From positions 947,170-1,011,169 of the forward strand of contig NZ_JACHYE010000001.1 in NCBI RefSeq assembly GCF_014192645.1: 64,000 bases of DNA, written 5' to 3'. Source of the DNA: Herbaspirillum sp. Sphag64. GTDB taxonomy: Bacteria; Pseudomonadota; Gammaproteobacteria; Burkholderiales; Burkholderiaceae_D. The number at the start of each line of letters is the position of its first letter. Position 1 is the stretch's first letter. The translations under genes were made by a program, and so were the position numbers. Below are positions 54,844-62,779 of this stretch, in pieces. A model generated the notes under the pieces. It was not told the DNA's origin. It saw nothing but the letters and a program-made list of their open reading frames with translations, and ran no database searches.

Positions 54844-56262
54844 CTAGCCCCATATTTTTGCCAGCCGCAGCAGATTGGTACTCCCCGGCTGCCCGAACGG
54901 CATACCGGCAGTAATCGCAATCTGGTCTCCGGCAACAGCAAAACCTTCCTTCAAAGCAGTCTCGCAGGCAGCGCTCACCATCTCGCTTTCGTTATGAACC
55001 TGAGCGCTGATGGTCGAATGTACTCCCCATACCAATGCCAGCTGACGTGCCGTACTGAGCTTGGGCGTAATGCTCAGTATCGGTGCCATCGGCCGCTCGC
55101 GCGCCGCCCGCAGGCTGGTATGACCGGAGCTGGTATAAGTCACCGTCGTGGTAGCACCCAGGATACGGGTGACATCGCGCAGTGCCGAGCAGATTGCATC
55201 CGAACTATTGGCCTGCGGTACTTCATGCTGGGCGTCTAGCATGTTGCGGTAAAGCGGGTCAAGCTCGACTTCTTTGATCACACGATCCATCATCGTCACC
55301 GCCTGCAAGGGATAGGTACCATTGGCTGATTCAGCGGACAACATGACCGCATCTGAGCCATCATAAATGGCACTGGCAACGTCAGAGACTTCGGCCCGCG
55401 TCGGTACCGGACTGGTAATCATCGATTCCAGCATCTGGGTCGCGATCACGATTGGCTTACCCTGCTGGCGGCAGCTGCGCAAGATACGCTTTTGCGTGCC
55501 CGGCACACGCTCCGGCGGTAACTCCACGCCAAGGTCACCACGTGCCACCATGATCGCATCGGAGGCCGCCACAATGGCTTCCAGCTGATCCAGTGCAGCC
55601 GGCTTTTCCAGTTTGGAGAGCACGGCGGCACGACCAGCGATCAGGACGCGCGCCTCTTCCACATCTTCCGGCCGTTGTACAAAAGACAGGGCAATCCAGT
55701 CCACACCGAGCTCCAGCGCGAAGGCCAGATCACGTTTGTCCTTCTCGGTCAGCGCCGGAATCGGCAGCACCGCATCCGGCACATTCACGCCCTTGCGGTC
55801 CGACAAAATACCGCCATTGACGACCTTGGTCAGAATCCGTTGGCCGTCGCTGGCCAGCACCTGCAAACGCAGCTTGCCGTCATCCAGCAGGAGCGACTGA
55901 CCGGCCGCAATCACCTCGAACAATTCGGCGTGCGGCAGACAAACACGGTGCTGGTCGCCGGGACGGTTATCTCGATCCAGCACAAAATCCTGTCCGGCCT
56001 GTAACTCGACCTTGCCGGCGGCAAACTGCCCGACGCGCAACTTGGGTCCCTGCAGGTCGGCGAGGATAGCGATAGGACGTCCGACTTCACGTTCGACCGC
56101 ACGCACAATCTCAAACCGTGCGTGATGATCGGCATGGGTGCCGTGACTGAAGTTGAAGCGAAATACATCGGCACCGGCCTCGAACAAGGCCTTGATCATG
56201 TCCTTGGTGGCACTGGCCGGACCGAGTGTGGCGACAATTTTTGCCTGGCGTTGACGTCGCAT
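54844..56262 (-). CDS. pyk: pyruvate kinase
   Basis: Pyruvate kinase converts phosphoenolpyruvate and ADP to pyruvate and ATP. The 472-residue protein has RFNFSHG, ADLQGPKLRVG, the catalytic lysine region LSKLEKPAAL, VARGDLGVELP and ATQMLESM followed by PTRAEVSDVA. The C-terminal allosteric domain ends GSTNLLRLAKIWG. It is the last gene of the glyoxylate operon, 61 bp after ttuD, and completes conversion of glycerate-derived carbon to pyruvate. Confidence 0.97.
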   Translation of the reverse strand: MRRQRQAKIVATLGPASATKDMIKALFEAGADVFRFNFSHGTHADHHARFEIVRAVEREVGRPIAILADLQGPKLRVGQFAAGKVELQAGQDFVLDRDNRPGDQHRVCLPHAELFEVIAAGQSLLLDDGKLRLQVLASDGQRILTKVVNGGILSDRKGVNVPDAVLPIPALTEKDKRDLAFALELGVDWIALSFVQRPEDVEEARVLIAGRAAVLSKLEKPAALDQLEAIVAASDAIMVARGDLGVELPPERVPGTQKRILRSCRQQGKPIVIATQMLESMITSPVPTRAEVSDVASAIYDGSDAVMLSAESANGTYPLQAVTMMDRVIKEVELDPLYRNMLDAQHEVPQANSSDAICSALRDVTRILGATTTVTYTSSGHTSLRAARERPMAPILSITPKLSTARQLALVWGVHSTISAQVHNESEMVSAACETALKEGFAVAGDQIAITAGMPFGQPGSTNLLRLAKIWG

Positions 56263-56323
56263 GGACGGGTCTCCCTTTTATTGGTTGGAACGCACTTACT
56301 GGATCAGAACAAAATGATGAAAG

Positions 56324-57589
56324 CTACAAAATTAAAATCGCGCGAAAATCATTGACGTTGGTACGGGTTGGTCCACTGACCACCAGGTCATCAAGGGCGC
56401 TAAAGAAACCGTAGCCATCATTGTTTTCCAGCAGCGCTTTGGGATTGAGTCCCAAGGCTTGCGCCCGCTGGATCGATTGCGGCTGGTAGAGCGCGCCGGC
56501 ATTGTCTTCGGAGCCATCAATACCATCGGTGTCGCAGGCAATGGCATGAATGCCGGGAGCCCCGTTGAGCGCCGTCGCCAGACTGAGCAGGAACTCGGCA
56601 TTGCGTCCACCACGCCCGCTACCGCGCACAGTGACCGTCGTTTCGCCACCAGAGATCAGAACACAGGGCTTCTTGAACGGCTGATCGTATTGCGCGACAT
56701 GGCGGGCAATCGCGGCATGCGCCAGTCCGATATCACGCGCCTCGCCTTCCATGTCATCCGACAGAATATAGGGCGTGATCCCTGCTGCCAGCGCCTGCGC
56801 TGCTGCAGCCTGCAATGCCTGACGGGCAGTGGCAATCACGTGATGGGTATTGGCAGCCAGACGCGGGTCACCCGGCTTGGGCGTCTCATCACGCCCATCC
56901 AGCAGATGCGCACGCACCTCGGCTGGTACCTCGATCTGGTATTTATCGAGTACCGCCAGCGCGTCAGCACAGGTGGTAGGATCGGCCATTGTCGGGCCGC
57001 TGGCAATGATGCCGGGATCATCACCGGGAATATCGGAAATCATCAGCGTCACCACCCGCGCGGGTGCGCAGGCCAACGCCAGTCGCCCCCCCTTGATGGC
57101 CGAGAAGTGCTTGCGGACGCAATTCATTTCAAAAATGGTGGCACCGCTCTTGAGCAAGGCCTTGTTGATGGCTTGCTTCTGCGCCAGATTGATGCCAGCC
57201 GCGGGTAATGCCAGCAACGCCGAGCCACCGCCGGAGATCAGACATAACACCAGATCATCGGCAGTCAGCCCCTGCACCATCTGCAGCATGCGGGCAGCAG
57301 CTTGCCGACCAGCTTCGTCCGGCACCGGGTGCGATGCCTCGACCACTTCAATGCGACCACAATCGGCGCCATGTCCATAACGCGTGACCACGAGTCCTGA
57401 CAACTGACCGGGCCAGTGCTGCTCCACGGTTCTGGCCATGGCAGCAGCACCCTTGCCAGCGCCGATGACGAGCGTGCGACCACGGGTCGGTGGTGGCGGC
57501 AAAAAGGCTGGCAGACATTTGTCGGCGCTGACAGCAGCGACTGCACTGTGATATAGGTCGAGCAGGAATTGACGAGGTTGCAATGACAT
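56324..57589 (-). CDS. ttuD: glycerate 2-kinase / TtuD (MOFRL family)
   Basis: A 421-residue MOFRL-family glycerate kinase (GckA/TtuD), often annotated hydroxypyruvate reductase. It phosphorylates glycerate, in characterised relatives giving 2-phosphoglycerate. The family pattern is VIGAGKGAAAMA, CLISGGGSALL, KGGRLA, SDIPGDDPGIIASGPT and the MOFRL segment VLISGGETTVTVRGSGRGGRNAEF. The ATG at 57589 follows AAGGAAA; the frame is open eleven codons further. It acts directly after GlxR in the pathway. A hairpin-bearing 199-bp gap separates it from glxR. Confidence 0.93.
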   Translation of the reverse strand: MSLQPRQFLLDLYHSAVAAVSADKCLPAFLPPPPTRGRTLVIGAGKGAAAMARTVEQHWPGQLSGLVVTRYGHGADCGRIEVVEASHPVPDEAGRQAAARMLQMVQGLTADDLVLCLISGGGSALLALPAAGINLAQKQAINKALLKSGATIFEMNCVRKHFSAIKGGRLALACAPARVVTLMISDIPGDDPGIIASGPTMADPTTCADALAVLDKYQIEVPAEVRAHLLDGRDETPKPGDPRLAANTHHVIATARQALQAAAAQALAAGITPYILSDDMEGEARDIGLAHAAIARHVAQYDQPFKKPCVLISGGETTVTVRGSGRGGRNAEFLLSLATALNGAPGIHAIACDTDGIDGSEDNAGALYQPQSIQRAQALGLNPKALLENNDGYGFFSALDDLVVSGPTRTNVNDFRAILIL

Positions 57590-57675
57590 GGAGTCGGTTT
57601 CCTTATGAAGGCAAGGCGGCAATCAATGACGAGGAAGTGCGATTGAAACTGGAGGGACATGCGGATTGGATAAAT

Positions 57676-57717
57676 CAGATCCGTCGAGGCAGCCCCTCCC
57701 TCTGCCCCGACGATCTG
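57676..57717 (-). promoter_or_regulatory. long intercistronic hairpin between glxR and ttuD
   Basis: Three 5-bp blocks, CAGAT/ATCTG, CGTCG/CGACG and GGCAG/CTGCC, stack with single-base interruptions over a 9-nt loop. No strong T-run follows on the minus strand, so an RNA-stability or partial-attenuation element is more likely than a full terminator. Confidence 0.5.
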
Positions 57718-57788
57718 AGAGCAAGCGCAGCCGTGTCTTATTGCACGGTTGGAAACTTGTGCGCGCTCATCACAACGGTGCAGCGTGA

Positions 57789-58676
57789 TCAGCCTTGTGC
57801 GATCTGATGATTCGACATCAGCTCGATTGCCCGGCACAACGCCGAGTGATCCAGACCGCTCATGCCATTGGCGGCGCAGGCATTCATCAATTCCTGCGCC
57901 GCCGCAGTGTTCGGCAGACTGACGCCGAGTGCCTTGGCGCCCTGCAGTGCCAGATTCAGGTCCTTCTGATGCAACTCGATACGGAAGCCAGGCGTGAAAG
58001 TACGCTTGACCATCCGTTCGCCATGCACTTCCAGAATCCTGGACGCAGCAAAGCCGCCCATCAGTGCCTGACGCACGCGTGCCGGATCGGCACCGGCCTT
58101 GGACGCGAACAACAGCGCCTCGGCGACGGCCTGAATATTCAGTGCCACGATGATCTGATTGGCGACCTTGGTGGTCTGACCATCACCGTTGCCACCAACC
58201 AGCGTGATGTTTTTGCCCATCAGTTCAAACAGCGGCTTGACGTCATTGAAAGCCGATTCGTTACCACCCACCATGATGGTCAGCGACGCTGCCTTGGCAC
58301 CGACTTCGCCACCGGAGACGGGCGCGTCCAGATATTCGCAACCGAGTGCATTGATCTTTTGTGCAAAGCCTTTGGTGGCAATCGGCGAAATTGAGCTCAT
58401 GTCGACGACGACCTTGCCCGCGCTCAAGCCTTCTGCCACACCGCCCTTGGCAAACAGAACCGCTTCCACATGCGGTGTGTCCGGCACCATCACGATGATG
58501 ATGTCTGCGCGCTTGGCCACTTCTGCACCGGATGTACAAACGGTAGCACCACCTTCGATCAACGCAGCTGGTGGGTTCTTCTGGTCATGCAGATACAGTT
58601 TGTGACCGCCCTTTTGCAGGTTTTCTGCCATGGGCGATCCCATGATGCCTAACCCGATAAATCCGACTTTTGCCAT
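57789..58676 (-). CDS. glxR: 2-hydroxy-3-oxopropionate (tartronate semialdehyde) reductase
   Basis: Reduces tartronate semialdehyde, the glyoxylate carboligase product, to D-glycerate with NAD(P)H. The 295-residue beta-hydroxyacid dehydrogenase has the Rossmann loop GFIGLGIMGSPMAENL at the N-terminus, DAPVSGGEVGAKAASLTIMVGG, and the catalytic lysine in GQTTKVANQI. It is 68 bp downstream of hyi in the gcl operon. Context separates it from related hydroxyisobutyrate dehydrogenases. Confidence 0.95.
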   Translation of the reverse strand: MAKVGFIGLGIMGSPMAENLQKGGHKLYLHDQKNPPAALIEGGATVCTSGAEVAKRADIIIVMVPDTPHVEAVLFAKGGVAEGLSAGKVVVDMSSISPIATKGFAQKINALGCEYLDAPVSGGEVGAKAASLTIMVGGNESAFNDVKPLFELMGKNITLVGGNGDGQTTKVANQIIVALNIQAVAEALLFASKAGADPARVRQALMGGFAASRILEVHGERMVKRTFTPGFRIELHQKDLNLALQGAKALGVSLPNTAAAQELMNACAANGMSGLDHSALCRAIELMSNHQIAQG

Positions 58677-58744
58677 GATGTGTCTCCTCTGAAAATAAAA
58701 TGACTATCTTGAATCTCGTGAATTGCGTGAATCCCGCTGTCTGA

Positions 58745-59524
58745 TCAGACCCAGTGGGCGGCACGCCAGCCCAACCCTTCAACCGTACCTGCACGCGGTT
58801 TGTACTCGCAGCCGATCCAGCCCTGATAGCCGATCGCATCCAGATGTGCGAACAAGAAGCGATAGTTGATCTCACCAGTACCGGGCTCGAAGCGACCAGG
58901 ATTGTCGGCCAGCTGGACATGCCGGATCAGAGACAGATTGGCTTTGATCGTGTTGGCCAGTTCGCCTTCCATCCGTTGCATGTGATAGATGTCGTATTGC
59001 ACGAACAGATTGTCTGAGCCGCTGGCGGTAATGAGCTCCACAGCCTGCTTGGTGGTGCTGAGGAAGAAGCCCGGAATATCGAAGGTATTGATCGGTTCGA
59101 TCAACAAGGCAATACCCTCTGTCTTAAGTTTGTCAGCGGCAAACGCCAGATTGGCTAGCAAGGTTTGTCGCTCCACTTCGACGCTCACACTGGCAGGCTT
59201 GATGCCAACCAGACAGTTGAGCTGACGCACGCCCAAGGCCCTGGCGTAGCGGATCGCCAGATCGACTCCCTCACGGAATTCTTCCACCCGGTCAGGATGG
59301 CAGGCGATACCACGCTCACCTGCCTCCCAGTTACCGGCCGGAAGATTGTGCAGCACCAGCTCCAGTTCGTTCTGGCGCAGTTGCTCGGCCAGTTGCTCTG
59401 GCTCGAACGGATACGGAAACAAAAATTCCACCGCCTTGAAATTGGCTTGTGCGGCGGCACGGAAACGCTCCAGAAATGGCAGCTCGGTAAAGAGCATGGT
59501 CAGGTTGGCGGCGAGTTTGGTCAT
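58745..59524 (-). CDS. hyi: hydroxypyruvate isomerase
   Basis: Interconverts hydroxypyruvate and tartronate semialdehyde. The 259-residue xylose-isomerase-like TIM-barrel protein has NLTMLFTELPFLERF, VEFLFPYPFEPEQLA, LLIEPINTFDIPGFFL, VQYDIYHMQRMEG and GEINYRFLFAHLD, all typical of Hyi. It is 61 bp downstream of gcl, as in many proteobacterial glyoxylate operons. Confidence 0.95.
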   Translation of the reverse strand: MTKLAANLTMLFTELPFLERFRAAAQANFKAVEFLFPYPFEPEQLAEQLRQNELELVLHNLPAGNWEAGERGIACHPDRVEEFREGVDLAIRYARALGVRQLNCLVGIKPASVSVEVERQTLLANLAFAADKLKTEGIALLIEPINTFDIPGFFLSTTKQAVELITASGSDNLFVQYDIYHMQRMEGELANTIKANLSLIRHVQLADNPGRFEPGTGEINYRFLFAHLDAIGYQGWIGCEYKPRAGTVEGLGWRAAHWV

Positions 59525-59585
59525 GATGTCAGACTTCCTTTGTAATCAACTGTCTTGTCGTGCTTCTCTATATAGATGGACAGCA

Positions 59586-61361
59586 TCAGTCCAACAGGCT
59601 GATGGCAGTCGGTGCATGCTCACGGCGGGTCGCCAGTTCTTCGAATTCATTGATGGCGTTGATTTCGGTGCCCATCGCGATATTGGTGACGCGCTCCAGA
59701 ATGATTTCCACCACTACCGGTACCCGGAATTGCTCCATCCAGCGCTTGGCCTGTGCGAAGGCGTCCTGAATCGCATTCGGATCAGTCACCCGAATCGCCT
59801 TGCAACCCAAGCCTTCAACCACGGCCACGTGATCGACACCGTAGCCATTGAGGTCTGGTGCATTGATGTTTTCAAACGCCAGCTGCACGCAGTAGTCCAT
59901 CTCGAAGCCGCGTTGTGCCTGGCGAATCAATCCCAGATAGGAGTTGTTGACCACTACATGCAGATACGGCAGGTTGAATTGCGCACCGACGGCCAGTTCT
60001 TCGATCATGAACTGGAAATCATAGTCGCCGGAGATCGCTACCACCTTGCGTTGAGGATCGGCGGCGCAGACGCCAAGTGCAGCAGGAATGGTCCAGCCCA
60101 GTGGTCCGGCTTGACCGCAGTTAATCCAGTGACGCGCCTGATACACATGCAGAAATTGCGCTGCCGCGATCTGCGACAAACCAATTGTGCTGACGTAGCA
60201 AGTATCACGACCGAAAGCACGGTTCATTTCTTCGTAGACGCGCTGTGGCTTGATCGGCACTTCATCAAAATGGGTCCGGCGATGCAGTGTTCGCTTGCGC
60301 TCCTGGCATTCTGCCAACCACGCCGAACGGTCGGCAAGCTTGCCAGCTGCACGCCACTCCTTGGCGACCTCGATGAACAAGGTCAATGCCGCCTTGGCAT
60401 CGGAGACGATGCCAAAGTCAGGACCGAACACGCGACCAATCTGCGTCGGCTCAATATCCACATGAACAAACTGACGGTCCTTGGTAAATACATCGATGGA
60501 ACCGGTATGGCGGTTCGCCCAGCGATTGCCGATACCAAGCACGAAGTCGGATGCCAGCATGGTCGCATTGCCGTAGCGATGGCTAGTTTGCAAACCAACC
60601 ATGCCAGCCATTTGCGGATGGTCATCCGGAATCGCGCCCCACGCCATCAGGGTCGGAATCACCGGCACGCCGGTAATTTCAGCAAATTCGACCGCGAGAC
60701 CGGCCGCATCCGCATTAATCACGCCACCGCCAATGGTCAGCAAGGGACGTGTTGACTGGTTCAGCATGTGCAGCGCCTTTTCGATCTGGGCGCGGGTCGC
60801 ACTGGGACGATAGACTGACAACGGCTCATAGGTATCGGGATCGAATTCGATCTCGGCCATTTGCACATCAAACGGCAAGTCGATCAAGACCGGTCCGGGA
60901 CGGCCCGAGCGCATCAGATGAAAGGCTTGCTGGAATACACGTGGCACCAGCGCTGGCTCCCGCACCGTTACGGCCCACTTGGTCACCGGCTTGGCGATGG
61001 ACTCAATATCGACTGCCTGAAAGTCTTCCTTGTAGAGCCGCGCACGCGGTGCCTGACCGGTAACGCACAAAATGGGAATCGAATCAGCCTGCGCCGAATA
61101 CAAGCCGGTGATCATGTCAGTACCAGCCGGGCCTGAGGTGCCAATGCACAGCCCGATATTGCCGGCCTTGGCGCGGGTATATCCTTCGGCCATATGCGAT
61201 GCCCCCTCAACGTGACGGGCCAGAACATGCTTGACACCGCCGTGGCGCTTCAAGGCCGCATAGAATGGATTGATTGCTGCACCCGGAACACCGAAGGCTT
61301 GCAGGCAGCCCTCCTTTTCCAGAACATAGACCGCTGCGTCGACTGCCTTCATCTTTGCCAT
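59586..61361 (-). CDS. gcl: glyoxylate carboligase (tartronate-semialdehyde synthase)
   Basis: Thiamine-diphosphate enzyme that condenses two glyoxylates to tartronate semialdehyde and CO2. The 591-residue protein starts [18 protein letters not shown] after GAGGAGGC. It shows [20 protein letters not shown], with the Val that replaces the usual ThDP glutamate in Gcl. The central FAD/nucleotide domain and the ThDP motif around [23 protein letters not shown] follow. It is the first gene of gcl-hyi-glxR-ttuD-pyk and is divergent from a LysR gene. Confidence 0.97.
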   Translation of the reverse strand: MAKMKAVDAAVYVLEKEGCLQAFGVPGAAINPFYAALKRHGGVKHVLARHVEGASHMAEGYTRAKAGNIGLCIGTSGPAGTDMITGLYSAQADSIPILCVTGQAPRARLYKEDFQAVDIESIAKPVTKWAVTVREPALVPRVFQQAFHLMRSGRPGPVLIDLPFDVQMAEIEFDPDTYEPLSVYRPSATRAQIEKALHMLNQSTRPLLTIGGGVINADAAGLAVEFAEITGVPVIPTLMAWGAIPDDHPQMAGMVGLQTSHRYGNATMLASDFVLGIGNRWANRHTGSIDVFTKDRQFVHVDIEPTQIGRVFGPDFGIVSDAKAALTLFIEVAKEWRAAGKLADRSAWLAECQERKRTLHRRTHFDEVPIKPQRVYEEMNRAFGRDTCYVSTIGLSQIAAAQFLHVYQARHWINCGQAGPLGWTIPAALGVCAADPQRKVVAISGDYDFQFMIEELAVGAQFNLPYLHVVVNNSYLGLIRQAQRGFEMDYCVQLAFENINAPDLNGYGVDHVAVVEGLGCKAIRVTDPNAIQDAFAQAKRWMEQFRVPVVVEIILERVTNIAMGTEINAINEFEELATRREHAPTAISLLD

Positions 61362-61486
61362 ATTGCCTCCTCGTTGGAATCTGATTGCTGGTCGGTCGCG
61401 GCCCAAAGACGAGCCAACTCAACCGTTGGAAGCATCCTATAACCAACAATAAAGTTTGATAAGAAGAAGAAAAGTCTATTTATTCG

Positions 61487-61519
61487 ATACAAAAAATATG
61501 GAAAAATACAAAAAGTATT
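61487..61519. promoter_or_regulatory. candidate regulator-binding repeats between gcl and LysR gene
   Basis: ATACAAAAA occurs twice, at 61487 and 61506, 19 bp apart. The second copy forms a perfect inverted repeat AATAC-N5-GTATT (61505-61519). Two spaced half-palindromes between a LysR gene and its divergent target fit a LysR operator, but the classical T-N11-A core is not exact. Confidence 0.4.
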
Positions 61520-61534
61520 GAATAAGGAGATATT

Positions 61535-62443
61535 TTGGACAAACTCAAACAAATCGAAGCCTTTGTCAGCGTGGTCGAAAAAGGCAGTCTGGCGGCCGCT
61601 GCGCTGGCAGAAAACATCACCCCGGTGATGCTCGGGCGTCGTATCGATGCGCTCGAAAAACGTCTGGGCACCAAGCTCATGCATCGCACCACACGGCATC
61701 TGACGGTGACCGAACAAGGCAGTGTGTTTCTCGATCATTGCCGCAAATTGCTGGGCGACATCGAAGTGGCGGAAAAAAGCATTGCCGAAGGTCGGCACAA
61801 AGCCACCGGCCATCTGGTGGTTTCAACTCCCGCCGCCTATGGTCGCTTGCACGTGGCACCGCATGCACCGGCTTTTCTGGCACGCAATCCGGAGGTACAG
61901 ATTTCGTTCAACCTGACCGACCGCGTAGTGGATCTGGTGCGTGAGGGCTATGACCTGGGGATTCGCATCGGCGGCAGCATCGAACCCAGCTTTGTTGCGG
62001 TCAAGCTCGCCACTAACCGACGCGTGGTGTGTGCGGCACCGGAGTATCTGCATCGCAACGGCATACCGAAGACGCTCGACGATCTGGCACAGCACAACTG
62101 CCTCGCCTTTAACTTGCAAGGCGGTCAGCAACGGGGCTGGTATTTTCAGCAGAACGGCAAGCCCGTCATCATCCGTGCGCAAGGCAATCTGGACTGCAAT
62201 GACGGTGAACTGTTGCACCGTTGGGCTTGTGAAGGATTGGGACTGGCCTGGCGCTCGACCTGGGAGATCCAGTCCCAGCTGGCATCGGGCGAGCTGATCA
62301 CAGTACTCGATGACTATGCGTTGCCGCATTACGACATCATGGCGGTGTATCCACAACAACATCATTTGCCAGCCAAGACACGGTTTTTTATTGACTATTT
62401 GAAAGAAGTGTATTCACAGCAAGATTACTGGACCACCTTCTGA
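61535..62443 (+). CDS. LysR family regulator, probable activator of the gcl operon
   Basis: A 302-residue LysR-type regulator of the CrgA/DsdC-like group. The helix-turn-helix reads IEAFVSVVEKGSLAAAALAENITPVMLGRRIDALEKRLG, and the effector domain (about 90-295) includes VDLVREGYDLGIRIG. The start appears to be TTG at 61535, four bases after AAGGAGA; no upstream ATG exists in frame. It is divergent from gcl across 173 bp with paired repeats, so control of glyoxylate use is inferred. Confidence 0.9.
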   Translation: MDKLKQIEAFVSVVEKGSLAAAALAENITPVMLGRRIDALEKRLGTKLMHRTTRHLTVTEQGSVFLDHCRKLLGDIEVAEKSIAEGRHKATGHLVVSTPAAYGRLHVAPHAPAFLARNPEVQISFNLTDRVVDLVREGYDLGIRIGGSIEPSFVAVKLATNRRVVCAAPEYLHRNGIPKTLDDLAQHNCLAFNLQGGQQRGWYFQQNGKPVIIRAQGNLDCNDGELLHRWACEGLGLAWRSTWEIQSQLASGELITVLDDYALPHYDIMAVYPQQHHLPAKTRFFIDYLKEVYSQQDYWTTF

Positions 62444-62779
62444 GAATCTTGTTGGAAGTCGTCGGTGCCGCACTGGCAAAGGCGTAGCGCCGGATTAGGA
62501 TGCACACTTATATTGCAGGACGTATAGCTTATATGTGCGAAAAAATGAGATTTCCGGAAAAAATTCACCGACAGTACCTGACGCTGAAGCCAAAGCGCGC
62601 AAAAATAGAACGAGCACGAATCATCGAAGTGAGGACTTTGATTGCTAATCGTGCCGCCGATAGTACAGAAATCCGCATTGGTGACAGGCAGACAATAACA
62701 GCGCCTTTTTGACGAAAGTGGGATACTTCCACGCTTTTTTCGGCGCACAACGCGCAAGCGATAAACGGAGACAAACTTC
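62444..62779 (+). other. 336-bp leader between LysR gene and purine permease
   Basis: No convincing gene; the 70-codon frame at 62500-62712 is basic and has no ribosome site or family. Two RNA-like structures are visible. GCACA/TGTGC closes an AU-rich internal loop (about 62501-62538), and a hairpin with T-run is at 62718-62740. This layout suggests a regulated leader for the permease. Confidence 0.45.
62701..62746 (+). promoter_or_regulatory. possible attenuator upstream of the permease
   Basis: GTGG/CCAC (62718-62721 and 62729-62732) form a short hairpin followed by GC and TTTTTT, resembling a weak terminator just before the permease. GCGCC (62701-62705) and GGCGC (62742-62746) could enclose it in an alternative stem. 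Confidence 0.3.

Noticed and set aside
59346-60755. A 469-codon plus-strand open frame opposite hyi and gcl.
   Set aside because: Antisense to two secure genes and spans their intergenic gap without any recognisable motif or ribosome site.
62501-62538. A classical purine (guanine/adenine) riboswitch.
   Set aside because: The AU-rich stem-loop lacks the conserved three-way junction bases and the paired loop sequences of that class.
62500-62712. A 70-codon basic open frame before the AzgA-type permease.
   Set aside because: No ribosome binding site, no family resemblance, and it overlaps the RNA-like structures of the leader.
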